Part shown: in pieces, positions 1 through 8,258 of the stretch
How positions within the stretch are numbered: position 1 is the first letter of the stretch
How the letters are laid out: each line of letters starts with the position of its first letter
Assembly (NCBI GenBank): GCA_019232795.1
Contig: JAFANH010000021.1
Location: 1-40,455 of the forward strand
Direction of reading: 5' to 3'
Length of the DNA stretch: 40,455 nt
Source of the DNA: Burkholderiaceae bacterium
GTDB lineage: Bacteria > Pseudomonadota > Gammaproteobacteria > Burkholderiales > Burkholderiaceae_D
Translations under genes and position numbers: made by a program
Notes under the pieces: model-generated
What the model was told of the DNA's origin: nothing
The model's database searches: none
The model's input: only the letters and a program-made list of their open reading frames with translations

Positions 1-1682
1 AGGCCGCGCTTGAAGACAGCGTTGCCAAGCTGCCCATCCCCAAGCTCATGAGCTACCAGCGCCCCGATGGCGAGACCGTGCAGTTCGTGCGCCCGGTGCA
101 CAAGCTGAACGCCTTGCACGGCGGCGACGTGGCGCCGGTCGCCCTGCTCGGCCTGGCTGCGGGACGCATCACGCTGGGCCACCGCTTTTTGTCGCAAGGT
201 GAATTGGCGATCAAGCATGCGGACGACTATGCCGTGCTGCTGGAAAGCCAGGGCAAGGTGATCGCCGCCATCGACGTGCGCAAGGAAAAGATTCGTGCAG
301 CCCTGCTCGACAAGGCCGGCAACGACCAGGTGCTGATGCCGGAAAGCCTGCTCGACGAAGTGACGGCCTTGGTCGAATGGCCGGTCGTGTACGCCTGCCA
401 CTTCGAAGAAGAGTTTTTGGCGGTGCCGCAGGAATGCCTGATCCTGACCATGCAGACCAACCAGAAGTATTTTGCGCTGACCGACGGCGACGGCCGCCTA
501 CGCTCGCGCTTCCTGATTGTTTCCAACCTCGAGACCAACGACCCGCAGCACATCGTCGGCGGCAACGAGCGTGTCGTGCGTCCGCGTCTGTCTGACGCCA
601 AATTCTTTTTCGAGCAGGACAAAAAGAAGACGCTGGCCGAGCGCCTGCCCGGCCTTGCCAACGTGGTCTACCACAACAAGCTCGGCAGCCAGGCCCAACG
701 CGGCGAACGCATCGTCAAATTGGCCGGCAAGATCGCCTCGGCACTCGGCACTGACCGCGCGCTGGCCGAGCGTGCCGCGCTGCTGGCCAAGGCCGACCTC
801 TTGACCGACATGGTGGGCGAATTCCCCGAGCTGCAAGGCATCATGGGCACCTATTACGCGCGTCACGACGGCGAGCACGAAGAAGTGGCCTTGGCTGCCT
901 CCGAGCACTATCAGCCGCGCTTTGCCGGCGATGCCTTGCCGACCACGGCGGCCGGCACTGCGGTAGCCCTGGCCGACAAGCTCGAAACCCTGGTCGGCAT
1001 CTGGGGCATAGGCCTGCAGCCGACTGGCGACAAGGACCCGTTCGCATTGCGCCGCCATGCACTGGGCGTATTGCGCATGCTGATCGAAAAGCGCCTGCCG
1101 CTGTCGATCAAGTCGCTGCTGGCCGACACCGTGCAACTGTTCGCCGGCAATGCCCAATTCAAGGACCCGAGCGCCGATCTGAGCACTTTCCTGTACGACC
1201 GCCTGCGCGGCTTGCTGCGCGAGCGCGGCTATGCGGTCAACGAAATCGAAGCCGTGGTGGCACAGCAGCCGGACGTGCTCGACAACATCGCCGAGCGCCT
1301 GCAGGCGGTCAAAGCATTTGCCTTGCTGCCGGATGCAGCTTCGCTGGCCGCCGCCAACAAGCGCATCACCAATATTCTCAAGAAGAATGCCGAGGGCGTG
1401 GTCGCCTCGGTACAAAACGGCCTGTTGCGCGAAGCGGCCGAACAGGCGCTGCACCAGGCCATGACCACCTGCCAGCCCGACATCGACAGCGCGTTTGCCC
1501 AAGGCGACTTCACGGCAACCTTGACGCGGCTGGCGCAGCTGCGCGCCGAAGTCGATCAATTCTTCGACAAGGTGATGGTCATGGATGAGGATTTGCAGCT
1601 GCGCAACAATCGCATCGCGCTACTGTCGAACTTGCACCAGATGATGAACCGGGTGGCCGACATTTCCAAGCTGGCGGCCTGA
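1..1682 (+). CDS. glyS: Glycyl-tRNA synthetase beta subunit (5' end outside window)
   Basis: The frame is open from the first base (first whole codon at position 3) and ends at TGA 1680-1682, giving 559 visible residues of a subunit that is usually about 690-700 long, so the N-terminal fifth is missing. The ATG at 48 is internal: residues before it ([18 protein letters not shown]) fit the family. GlyS is the beta chain of the bacterial alpha2beta2 glycyl-tRNA synthetase. It supplies tRNA recognition while GlyQ (presumably just upstream) holds the catalytic core. The last ~100 residues match the DALR-type anticodon-binding region. No frameshift is seen. The next gene, gmhB, begins about 13 bases later in the same direction, suggesting one transcript. 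Confidence 0.96.
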   Translation, partial: AALEDSVAKLPIPKLMSYQRPDGETVQFVRPVHKLNALHGGDVAPVALLGLAAGRITLGHRFLSQGELAIKHADDYAVLLESQGKVIAAIDVRKEKIRAALLDKAGNDQVLMPESLLDEVTALVEWPVVYACHFEEEFLAVPQECLILTMQTNQKYFALTDGDGRLRSRFLIVSNLETNDPQHIVGGNERVVRPRLSDAKFFFEQDKKKTLAERLPGLANVVYHNKLGSQAQRGERIVKLAGKIASALGTDRALAERAALLAKADLLTDMVGEFPELQGIMGTYYARHDGEHEEVALAASEHYQPRFAGDALPTTAAGTAVALADKLETLVGIWGIGLQPTGDKDPFALRRHALGVLRMLIEKRLPLSIKSLLADTVQLFAGNAQFKDPSADLSTFLYDRLRGLLRERGYAVNEIEAVVAQQPDVLDNIAERLQAVKAFALLPDAASLAAANKRITNILKKNAEGVVASVQNGLLREAAEQALHQAMTTCQPDIDSAFAQGDFTATLTRLAQLRAEVDQFFDKVMVMDEDLQLRNNRIALLSNLHQMMNRVADISKLAA

Positions 1683-1695
1683 TCGCGGACCCGTG

Positions 1696-2247
1696 ATGAA
1701 ACTGATTATTCTCGACCGTGACGGCGTGATCAACCACGATTCCGATTCCTTCATCAAATCGCCCGGCGAATGGATTCCCATCCCGGGCGCGCTGGAGGCG
1801 ATCGCGCGGCTGAACCAGGCCGGATATCGCGTCGCCGTCGCCACCAACCAATCCGGCGTGGCGCGCGGCCTGTTCGACATTACGACGCTCAATGCCATCC
1901 ATCAGAAGCTGCACAACGCCGCCCAGCAGATCGGCGCCGATGTCGACGCCATCTTCTACTGCCCGCACGCGGCGGTCGACAATTGCGACTGCCGCAAACC
2001 CAAGGCCGGCATGCTGAAAGCCATCGGCAAGCGTTTCGACCTCCCCCTGAAGGGCGTGCCCATGGTAGGCGATTCGCTGCGCGACCTGCAAGCCGGCTAC
2101 GTGGCTGGATGCACGCCTTACCTGGTCTTGACCGGCAAGGGCGAGGCCACGCGCGCCAAGGGCGGCCTGCCGCCCGGCACGCAGATTTTTGCCAACCTCG
2201 GCGCAGTGGTCGACCATCTGCTGCTCGGCGGCCAGGCCGCCGAATAA
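1696..2247 (+). CDS. gmhB: D-glycero-beta-D-manno-heptose-1,7-bisphosphate 7-phosphatase
   Basis: A 183-residue HAD-superfamily phosphatase. It removes the C7 phosphate of heptose bisphosphate in the ADP-heptose pathway for the LPS inner core. The HAD nucleophile motif DRDGVIN lies at residues 7-13 (Asp7 and Asp9), and the metal-binding GDSLRD at 125-130. The GmhB zinc site is visible as Cys89, His91, Cys97 and Cys99. Length is typical (~180-190). A GTG at 1693 directly precedes the ATG at 1696; ATG is preferred because it gives the common MKLIILDRDG start. It follows glyS closely and precedes an acyltransferase, an arrangement seen in many Burkholderiales. Confidence 0.93.
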   Translation: MKLIILDRDGVINHDSDSFIKSPGEWIPIPGALEAIARLNQAGYRVAVATNQSGVARGLFDITTLNAIHQKLHNAAQQIGADVDAIFYCPHAAVDNCDCRKPKAGMLKAIGKRFDLPLKGVPMVGDSLRDLQAGYVAGCTPYLVLTGKGEATRAKGGLPPGTQIFANLGAVVDHLLLGGQAAE

Positions 2248-2268
2248 TTTAAGTTCGATTTAAGTTCG
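2247..2268 (+). repeat. 11-bp perfect tandem duplication after gmhB
   Basis: ATTTAAGTTCG occurs twice back to back (2247-2257 and 2258-2268), starting in the last base of the gmhB stop codon. No hairpin or promoter is formed that I can see. It looks like a small slippage duplication. Confidence 0.8.
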
Positions 2269-2306
2269 CTCATACCGGCGCCATCGCGCCCTATTCCGGA
2301 GATTCG

Positions 2307-3047
2307 ATGTCACGCGCCATCCTGTTCTTGCGCTCGGTTCTATTCCTGCTCATCATGGTGGCGGTCACCATACCGTGGGCCATGGTATGCATGCTGGCCT
2401 CGCCCCTGCCCTACGCCAAGCGCTACTTTGTCACTGCGCGCTGGAACGTCTTCATCATCTGGCTCGCCAGGGCTTTATGCGGCATCCGCTACCAGTTCAA
2501 GGGCTACGAGAATTTGCCCGACGCGCCCGTCATCCTGCTGAGCAAGCACCAGTCGGCCTGGGAAACCATTTTTTTGTTTTGCGCCATGCCGCGTCCGCTG
2601 GTCTTCGTGTTCAAGCGCGAATTGCTGCTGTTGCCTTTCTTCGGCTGGGCGCTCGGCTTGCTGCGCATGATACCGATTGACCGCGCCAAGGGCCGGGACG
2701 CATTTGCCCAAGTCGAGGTGCAGGGCAAAAGACGGCTGGCCGGCGGGCAATGGGTTATCATGTTCCCCGAAGGCACGCGCATCCCGGTCGGACAGCAGGG
2801 TCGTTACAAGAACGGCGGTGCCCGCCTGGCTGTCGCCACCGGCGCTGTTGTGGTGCCGATCGCCTTGAATTCCGGCGAATGCTGGGGTAAAAACTCTTTT
2901 GTGAAAACCCCGGGCTTGATCACCGTATCGATCGGCAAGCCGATCGCGCCGGACGGCATGGAGGCCGGCGAATTGATGCAAAAGGTCGAAAGCTGGATAG
3001 AATCGGAAATGCGCGTAATTTCGCCGCACGCTTATTTGGCAAGATAA
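2307..3047 (+). CDS. PlsC-like 1-acyl-sn-glycerol-3-phosphate acyltransferase
   Basis: A 246-residue membrane acyltransferase of the PlsC/LPLAT family, expected to acylate the sn-2 position of lysophosphatidate or a related lysolipid at the inner membrane. Residues 5-32 form a hydrophobic segment. Motif I reads H81-QSAW-E86, so the usual HX4D is HX4E here. Motif III is FPEGTR at 153-158, followed by RYKNGGARLA. It sits 59 bases after gmhB and 20 bases before the YgjP-like gene. The family is certain; the exact substrate is inferred, and an ornithine-lipid or lysophospholipid acyltransferase role cannot be excluded. Confidence 0.88.
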   Translation: MSRAILFLRSVLFLLIMVAVTIPWAMVCMLASPLPYAKRYFVTARWNVFIIWLARALCGIRYQFKGYENLPDAPVILLSKHQSAWETIFLFCAMPRPLVFVFKRELLLLPFFGWALGLLRMIPIDRAKGRDAFAQVEVQGKRRLAGGQWVIMFPEGTRIPVGQQGRYKNGGARLAVATGAVVVPIALNSGECWGKNSFVKTPGLITVSIGKPIAPDGMEAGELMQKVESWIESEMRVISPHAYLAR

Positions 3048-3067
3048 AAGAGTCCTCGATCAGCATT

Positions 3068-3964
3068 TTGAAGAAACTGCTACGCAAAACCTCGCCCGAC
3101 CCGAACCAGCTGTCGCTGCAGCTGGACTTCTTCGCTTCGGACCTGTTTGCGCAAACGCTGATTGAACGCCTGCCCGAAGAAAGCAAATCCCCCATCGCGC
3201 AACTATTGTCGCCGAGCGAACGCATCACGCCTCACCTGACACCGGGCCGGCGCCGCATCCAGCTGCAGGAATTTTCTCTCGACTACACCCTGGTCCGTTC
3301 CAAGCGCCGCTCGATCGGTTTCCTGATCGACGAAGACGGCTTGCGCGTCACGGCGCCCAAATGGGTCACGCTGGTCGAGATCGACAATGCCATCAACGAA
3401 AAGCAGCGCTGGATCCTGACCAAGCTCCACGAGCGGCGCGAGCGCACTGCACGCCTGCACCCGCAAACGGAGTGGCGCGACGGCGCCACCCTGCCCTATC
3501 TCGGCGCCGACATCACGCTGCGCATCCGTGCCGGCCATGCCGACGGCATCGCCTATGATGAGACGACGCGTGAATTGACCGTTTCCCTGCCTGCCGAAGC
3601 GGCCGAGCGGCAATTGAAGGATCGCGTGCAAAGCTGGCTGCAGGCACGGGCCAAGGCCCTCTTCGCCGCACGTTTGCCCGTGTATGCGGAAAAGCTGGAC
3701 GTCAGCTACCACTCGTTTGCGCTGTCGTCAGCGCTGACGCAATGGGGCTCGTGCACGGCAGACGGCAAGATTCGCCTGAATTGGCGCCTTATCCATTTCT
3801 CACTGGAATTGATCGACTACGTGGTCGCGCACGAACTGGCGCATCTGCGCGAGATGAATCACAGCCCGCGCTTCTGGGCCACCGTGCAGTCGGTGTTCCC
3901 GGAATTCGAGTCCGCCAGGAAGGCCTTGCGCGAACATACGCCGGAAACGCTGCCGGCTTTCTAA
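3068..3964 (+). CDS. YgjP/SprT-type zinc metalloprotease (DUF45, M48 family)
   Basis: A 298-residue protein ending in the YgjP-type (DUF45) domain. The zinc motif HELAH is at 255-259 and the third ligand is probably His265, in the context HLREMNHSPRFW. WGSC at 226-229 is also typical. Residues 1-60 are a charged extension before the domain. No ATG is available near the N-terminus, so a TTG start at 3068 is proposed; it gives MKKLLRKT. The reading frame has no other plausible start. The physiological substrate of this family is unknown. There is no signal peptide, so it is likely cytoplasmic. It belongs to the glyS-to-gloA run of same-strand genes. Confidence 0.85.
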   Translation: MKKLLRKTSPDPNQLSLQLDFFASDLFAQTLIERLPEESKSPIAQLLSPSERITPHLTPGRRRIQLQEFSLDYTLVRSKRRSIGFLIDEDGLRVTAPKWVTLVEIDNAINEKQRWILTKLHERRERTARLHPQTEWRDGATLPYLGADITLRIRAGHADGIAYDETTRELTVSLPAEAAERQLKDRVQSWLQARAKALFAARLPVYAEKLDVSYHSFALSSALTQWGSCTADGKIRLNWRLIHFSLELIDYVVAHELAHLREMNHSPRFWATVQSVFPEFESARKALREHTPETLPAF

Positions 3965-3982
3965 CTCGTTAGAGAATGACTT

Positions 3983-4378
3983 ATGGGAACCTCTAGAATT
4001 CTGCACACCATGCTGCGCGTAGGCGACTTGCAGCGCTCGATAAGCTTCTACACCCGGCTGCTCGGCATGAACCTACTGCGCACCACCGACCGTCCCGAGC
4101 AGCAATACACGCTGGCCTTCGTCGGCTACGGCACCAATCCCGAGCACGCGGAACTGGAGCTGACCTACAACTATGGCGTCGAGCAGTATGAGATCGGCAC
4201 CGCCTATGGCCACATCGCCATCGGCGTCGAAGACGTCCACGGCACTTGCGACGCCATCAAGGCGGCCGGCGGCAAGGTCACGCGCGAAGCGGGGCCGGTC
4301 AAAGGCGGCACCACCGTGATCGCCTTCGTGCAAGACCCGGACGGCTACAAGATCGAACTGATCGAGCGCAAAGCCTGA
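3983..4378 (+). CDS. gloA: Lactoylglutathione lyase (glyoxalase I)
   Basis: A 131-residue single-domain glyoxalase I. It isomerises the methylglyoxal-glutathione hemithioacetal to S-lactoylglutathione in the cytoplasm. The four metal ligands expected from the E. coli enzyme are visible: His8, Glu59 (before LTYN), His77 (YGHIAIGV) and Glu125 (GYKIELIE). Length and the compact metal-binding pattern match the Ni/Co-type bacterial class. The start at ATG 3983 has a purine-rich AGAGA a few bases upstream. Only 7 bases separate its stop from the convergent RidA-like gene, and I see no U-tract hairpin between them. Confidence 0.95.
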   Translation: MGTSRILHTMLRVGDLQRSISFYTRLLGMNLLRTTDRPEQQYTLAFVGYGTNPEHAELELTYNYGVEQYEIGTAYGHIAIGVEDVHGTCDAIKAAGGKVTREAGPVKGGTTVIAFVQDPDGYKIELIERKA

Positions 4379-4385
4379 TTCGCAT

Positions 4386-4895
4386 TTATTTTTGCGCCAC
4401 GCGCGCAGCCGTCAGCTCAATCTCGACCAAACCGCCTGGCATGGGCAGAGCCACAATTTGCAGCGTCGTGCGCACCGGCTTGTTCGGCTGTGCGGCGGTG
4501 CCGAAGAACTGACCATAGGCCGCGTTCAGGCCGGCAAAGTCCATCTTGCCGTCGAGCTTGGGATCACCCACCAGAAACACGTTGACCTTGACCACGTCGG
4601 CCATGGAATAGCCCTCCGCGGCCAACAGCTTTTCGAATTTCCTGAGGATGGAAGTCGCCTGGGTCCTGGTGTCGCCATAGGCTTCAACGGTGCCCTTGGG
4701 TGCGTCGGGGTTGGCGACATCGGCCAGCGTACCGCTGAAGAAGGTGATAGTCGCACCGGCCGGCACGGTAACCGCTGTCGCCAGCGGCAGGGTGGAATTC
4801 GGGTTGGAGCTGCGCTTGATCTCGTCGCCGAGAGCAAGGCTGGACAGCAACAGCAGACTTGCCGCGCCGACGGCGCATTTTGCCAAAGCTTGCAT
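4386..4895 (-). CDS. Exported RidA/YjgF/UK114-family protein
   Basis: A 169-residue protein. The start at 4895 is chosen because GGGAGGTG sits at ideal spacing upstream and because the next residues make a signal peptide: MQALAK, a hydrophobic stretch at about 8-22, then ALG before DEIKRS. The mature part is a RidA-fold domain with the conserved C-terminal segment around Arg142 (RTTLQIVALP) and VEIELTA. Cytoplasmic RidA deaminates reactive enamine/imine intermediates. A secreted member would act in the periplasm and its substrate is unknown. A 51-residue upstream extension is open but lacks a better start and would bury the signal peptide. It lies 38 bases downstream of rsmA and may share its transcript. 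Confidence 0.85.
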   Translation of the reverse strand: MQALAKCAVGAASLLLLSSLALGDEIKRSSNPNSTLPLATAVTVPAGATITFFSGTLADVANPDAPKGTVEAYGDTRTQATSILRKFEKLLAAEGYSMADVVKVNVFLVGDPKLDGKMDFAGLNAAYGQFFGTAAQPNKPVRTTLQIVALPMPGGLVEIELTAARVAQK

Positions 4896-4933
4896 GCGAA
4901 CACCTCCCAGGGTTGGAACTACACTACCCTCGC

Positions 4934-5701
4934 CTATCCGAGGTTGGCGAGGGCGACATACTGCTCCATAGGCACCGCTTCCGGCCGCAATTGCGGGTCG
5001 ATGCCGGCATCGACCAACTGATGCTCGGTAAACATCCCCGCCAGGCAATTGCGTATCACCTTGCGCCGCTGCGAAAACGCTTTCGTCACCACCGCTTCCA
5101 GGCGCGCCGCATCACAGGCCAGCGGTTGCGTCAACGGAATCATGCGCACGATGGCGGACTCGACCCGGGGTGGCGGATCGAAGGCTTCGGGCGGGACGAT
5201 GAACATCAATTCCATATGGTAGCGCCATTGCAGCATGACCGACAGCCGCCCGTACTCCTTGCCGCCCGGTTCGGCCACCATGCGTTCTACCACTTCCTTT
5301 TGCAGCATGAAGTGCTGGTCTTGTACGCGCGGCGCAATCTCGGCCAGATGAAAAAGCAGGGGGCTGGAAATGTTGTAGGGCAAGTTGCCCACCACACGCA
5401 GCTTGTTGCCGGCGGCAACCGGGATGCCGGAGAAATCGAATTGCAAGGCGTCGGCGGCATGCACCACCAGCCTGGCCGGATCGAACTCCTTGCCCAGGCG
5501 CGCCACGAGGTCGCGATCGAGTTCGACCACGTGCAACTGGCGCACGCGCTCCAACAGCAAGCGCGTCATGGCCGCCAGGCCGGGACCGATCTCGACCATA
5601 GAATCGCCGGGTTGCGCATCGATCACGCGCATGATGTTGTCCAGCACCGATTGATCGGTCAGGAAATTCTGTCCAAAACGTTTGCGGGCAATATGTTTCA
5701 T
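4934..5701 (-). CDS. rsmA: 16S rRNA (adenine1518-N6/adenine1519-N6)-dimethyltransferase
   Basis: A 255-residue KsgA/RsmA methyltransferase that dimethylates two adjacent adenines in the 3' terminal hairpin of 16S rRNA during 30S maturation. Visible motifs are the N-terminal RKRFGQNFL, the SAM-binding VEIGPGL (36-42) with acidic Glu60, and the catalytic NLPYN at 106-110. Length is normal. Its ATG overlaps the stop of pdxA by four bases (ATGA), so the two are translationally coupled, as in many proteobacteria. The synonym ksgA is also used. Confidence 0.97.
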   Translation of the reverse strand: MKHIARKRFGQNFLTDQSVLDNIMRVIDAQPGDSMVEIGPGLAAMTRLLLERVRQLHVVELDRDLVARLGKEFDPARLVVHAADALQFDFSGIPVAAGNKLRVVGNLPYNISSPLLFHLAEIAPRVQDQHFMLQKEVVERMVAEPGGKEYGRLSVMLQWRYHMELMFIVPPEAFDPPPRVESAIVRMIPLTQPLACDAARLEAVVTKAFSQRRKVIRNCLAGMFTEHQLVDAGIDPQLRPEAVPMEQYVALANLG

Positions 5702-6789
5702 GAAGTCTGCCTATGCCCCCTGCCGGCCACAGCCATCTGCGCCGCCAGCTCGATGGCGGCCAGCATGCTGCCGTGGTCGGCACGGCCGATGCCTTGCGCA
5801 GCCAGGTCGAGCGCGGTGCCGTGATCGACCGACGTGCGAATGATGGGCAACCCGAGCGTGACGTTGACGCCGCGGCCGAAGCTTGCGTATTTGAGCACCG
5901 GCAGTCCCTGGTCGTGGTACATCGCCAATACGCAATCGGCCTGTTCCAGGTACTTGGGCTGGAACAGGGTATCGGCCGGATAGGGGCCGCTGACGGCAAT
6001 GCCGGCGGCCTGCGCCGCCTGCAGCGCAGGGATAATGACGTCTATCTCTTCCCGCCCCAGGTACCCGCCTTCGCCAGCGTGCGGATTCAAGCCGGCAACG
6101 AGGATGCGCGGCTTTGCCAAACCGAATTTGCCACGCAAATCGGCATCGATGATGCGCAGCGTACGCAGCAAGCCATCGGTCGTGATGGCGCCGCTCACTT
6201 CCTTCAGCGGCAGATGCGTGGTGGCGAGCGCTACCCGCAAAGGCGCGCCAGACGAAGTGGGCCCTGCCAGCATCATGACAACTTGTTCGGTGGCGGTTTT
6301 CTCGGCCAGGTATTCGGTATGCCCCGTAAACAGTACGCCAGGCACGCCGGCATCGTTGATGATGCTTTTTTGCAGCGGTGCGGTGGCGATGGCATCAACC
6401 GTTCCCCCCATGGCGCAGGAGATGGCCACGTCGAGCGTCTGCAAGACGGCCCGCCCGTTGCCGCTGTCCAGTGTTCCCGGAATAACCGGTGTCTGCAAGG
6501 GACAATCGATCACGGCAATACGATCGATGCCGAAAGCCGGCAGACCGTCGTTGCGCAAAGCCTGCTGCGACAAGGCCACCAGTTGTATGGCGGGGTCGAT
6601 GGCCGCTGCGGTCAGCGCCAGAAAAGCAGCATCGCCGACCAGGACGGCCTCGACGGCCTGGCGCAGTTGCCAGGCGGCGCGAACGGCGATTTCCGGGCCG
6701 ATTCCGGCCGGTTCGCCACAGGTGACGGCTACGCGCGAACGCCGGCCTTGCGGGCCCACAGCGCTCATGCCGCTAGCCGTCGCGCTCAT
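5698..6789 (-). CDS. pdxA: 4-hydroxythreonine-4-phosphate dehydrogenase
   Basis: A 363-residue PdxA, slightly long for the family (~330) because of about 15 extra N-terminal residues. Another ATG seven codons in (MSAVGPQG) is an alternative start. PdxA oxidises 4-phosphohydroxy-L-threonine in pyridoxal phosphate synthesis. Family landmarks are [11 protein letters not shown] near residue 25, the metal-ligand region [12 protein letters not shown], and [12 protein letters not shown]. The gene follows surA after 3 bases and overlaps rsmA by 4, giving the classic lptD-surA-pdxA-rsmA order. Confidence 0.96.
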   Translation of the reverse strand: MSATASGMSAVGPQGRRSRVAVTCGEPAGIGPEIAVRAAWQLRQAVEAVLVGDAAFLALTAAAIDPAIQLVALSQQALRNDGLPAFGIDRIAVIDCPLQTPVIPGTLDSGNGRAVLQTLDVAISCAMGGTVDAIATAPLQKSIINDAGVPGVLFTGHTEYLAEKTATEQVVMMLAGPTSSGAPLRVALATTHLPLKEVSGAITTDGLLRTLRIIDADLRGKFGLAKPRILVAGLNPHAGEGGYLGREEIDVIIPALQAAQAAGIAVSGPYPADTLFQPKYLEQADCVLAMYHDQGLPVLKYASFGRGVNVTLGLPIIRTSVDHGTALDLAAQGIGRADHGSMLAAIELAAQMAVAGRGHRQTS

Positions 6790-6792
6790 GAA

Positions 6793-8196
6793 TCACTTGT
6801 CGTCCGAGCGGAATTCGACGTAGGTACGGTCGCGCAACGCGCGCAACCAGTCTTGCGTCGCTTCGTCAAGCTTGCGCTCGCGGATAGCCTGACGCGCCAG
6901 CAGGCGCTGGCGCTCTTTCGAGACGTCGTCGCTCTTGCGTTCGATCACTTGGATCAGGTGGAAACCGAATTGGGTCTGTACCGGATCGCTGACTTCACCG
7001 GGTTGCAGCGTGTTCATGACTTTCTCGAATTCAGGCACCAGGTCGCCTGGATAGACCCAGCCCAGGTCGCCGCCCTTGGCGGCCGAGCCGTCATTCGAAT
7101 ACAGCTTCGCCAAGTCCTCGAAAGTGGCTGCCTTGTTGACCAGGCGGTCGCGCAGTTCGGTGAGCTTGCGGCGCGCTTCGGTCGCCGTCACGACTTGATT
7201 GACCTTGATCAGGATATGGCGCACATGGGTCTGCTGCACGGTCGGAACGGTCGGTTGGCCGCCACGCATCACGCTGGGCGAGCGCTTGCCGACCAGCTTG
7301 ACGATGTGAAAGCCGTTTGCGCTCTTGACGATGCCCGACACCTCGCCCGGCTGCAGGTTGGCGACGGCATCGAGGAAAAGCTGCGGCAGACGGTCTTGAT
7401 TGCGCCAACCCAGGTCGCCGCCCTTGATCGCGGTATCGGAGGAATCGGAATAGGTTGCCGCCAATTTGGCGAAGTCGGCGCCCGACTTCAATTGACGCAG
7501 CAAGTCCTCGGCCTTGGCGCGGCGCGCGGCAATCTGCTCGGCGCTGGCGTTTTCCGGAATGCCGATCAGGATGTGCGCCAAGTCCAGTTCCTGCTGCGCC
7601 GCCTTCGCGCCGTTTTGCGCCGCAAGGTAATTGTCTACTTCAGATTCGGTGATCTGCAGCTTGTTTTCGACTTCACGCTCGCGTACACGCTGCATCAGGA
7701 TTTCATCGCGGATCGCCTCGCGGAATTTCGGAAACGGTGTGCCGTCGCGTTCCACCTGGTCGCGAAATTGCTGCATGGTCATCTTGCTAGATTCGGCAAT
7801 GCGCAGCACGTATTGATCGAGCATCAAGTCGTCGATACGCAGGCCGTCGTCCTTGGCCAACTGGATTTGCGCGCGGTCGATGATCATGCGCTCCAGCACC
7901 TGCTTTCGGAATTCCGTCTGCGGCGGCATCGCCACACCCTGCGCCCTCATATTCTTTTCGATGAACTTCATGCGCTCGTTGAGCTCGTTGCGTGTGATCA
8001 CGTCGTCGTTCACCACCACGACGATCGCATCGGCCAACTGTGTTTCGACGCGCGGTTTGGCCGGAGCAGCCGAAGCAGCAGGGGCGGCTGCAGGGCTTGC
8101 TGCGGGAGCAGTTTGTGCCCACGCACCGGACTGGACCCACAATGCGGTCAAAAATATTGTCGCCAGCTTGGTGGGAGAGTTCATGATCTTGCTCAT
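6793..8196 (-). CDS. surA: Periplasmic peptidyl-prolyl isomerase/chaperone SurA
   Basis: SurA escorts outer-membrane proteins, including LptD, across the periplasm. From the start chosen here (467 aa) there is a signal peptide (SPTKLATIFLTALWVQ, then GAWAQ), an Ala/Pro linker, a chaperone N-domain, and two parvulin domains at about 205-302 (LAHILIGIP) and 323-418 (VRHILIKV). Three starts are possible: 8247, 8196 and 8184. I prefer 8196 or 8184, because 8247 adds 17 residues encoded by short tandem repeats and pushes the hydrophobic core of the signal peptide deep into the protein. No start has a strong ribosome-binding site. It lies downstream of lptD, whose product it helps assemble. Confidence 0.93.
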   Translation of the reverse strand: MSKIMNSPTKLATIFLTALWVQSGAWAQTAPAASPAAAPAASAAPAKPRVETQLADAIVVVVNDDVITRNELNERMKFIEKNMRAQGVAMPPQTEFRKQVLERMIIDRAQIQLAKDDGLRIDDLMLDQYVLRIAESSKMTMQQFRDQVERDGTPFPKFREAIRDEILMQRVREREVENKLQITESEVDNYLAAQNGAKAAQQELDLAHILIGIPENASAEQIAARRAKAEDLLRQLKSGADFAKLAATYSDSSDTAIKGGDLGWRNQDRLPQLFLDAVANLQPGEVSGIVKSANGFHIVKLVGKRSPSVMRGGQPTVPTVQQTHVRHILIKVNQVVTATEARRKLTELRDRLVNKAATFEDLAKLYSNDGSAAKGGDLGWVYPGDLVPEFEKVMNTLQPGEVSDPVQTQFGFHLIQVIERKSDDVSKERQRLLARQAIRERKLDEATQDWLRALRDRTYVEFRSDDK

Positions 8197-8200
8197 TAAT

Positions 8201-8239
8201 GGTGGGGTTGGGTGGGGTTGAAAAGGTGTGGTTGAAAAG
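8201..8239. repeat. Short tandem repeats between lptD and surA
   Basis: GGTGGGGTTG is duplicated exactly at 8201-8210 and 8211-8220. A second unit, GGTTGAAAAG, occurs at 8216-8225 and again at 8230-8239. The block lies just upstream of the preferred surA start codons and looks like slippage-prone sequence. If translated from 8247 it would encode a Pro/Thr-rich stretch. Confidence 0.75.
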
Positions 8240-8258
8240 AAATTCATGCCTGTGTTCT

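Noticed and set aside
4896-5048. 51-residue N-terminal extension of the RidA-like protein
   Set aside because: It overlaps rsmA coding sequence, lacks a ribosome-binding site and would hide the signal peptide that follows a strong Shine-Dalgarno.
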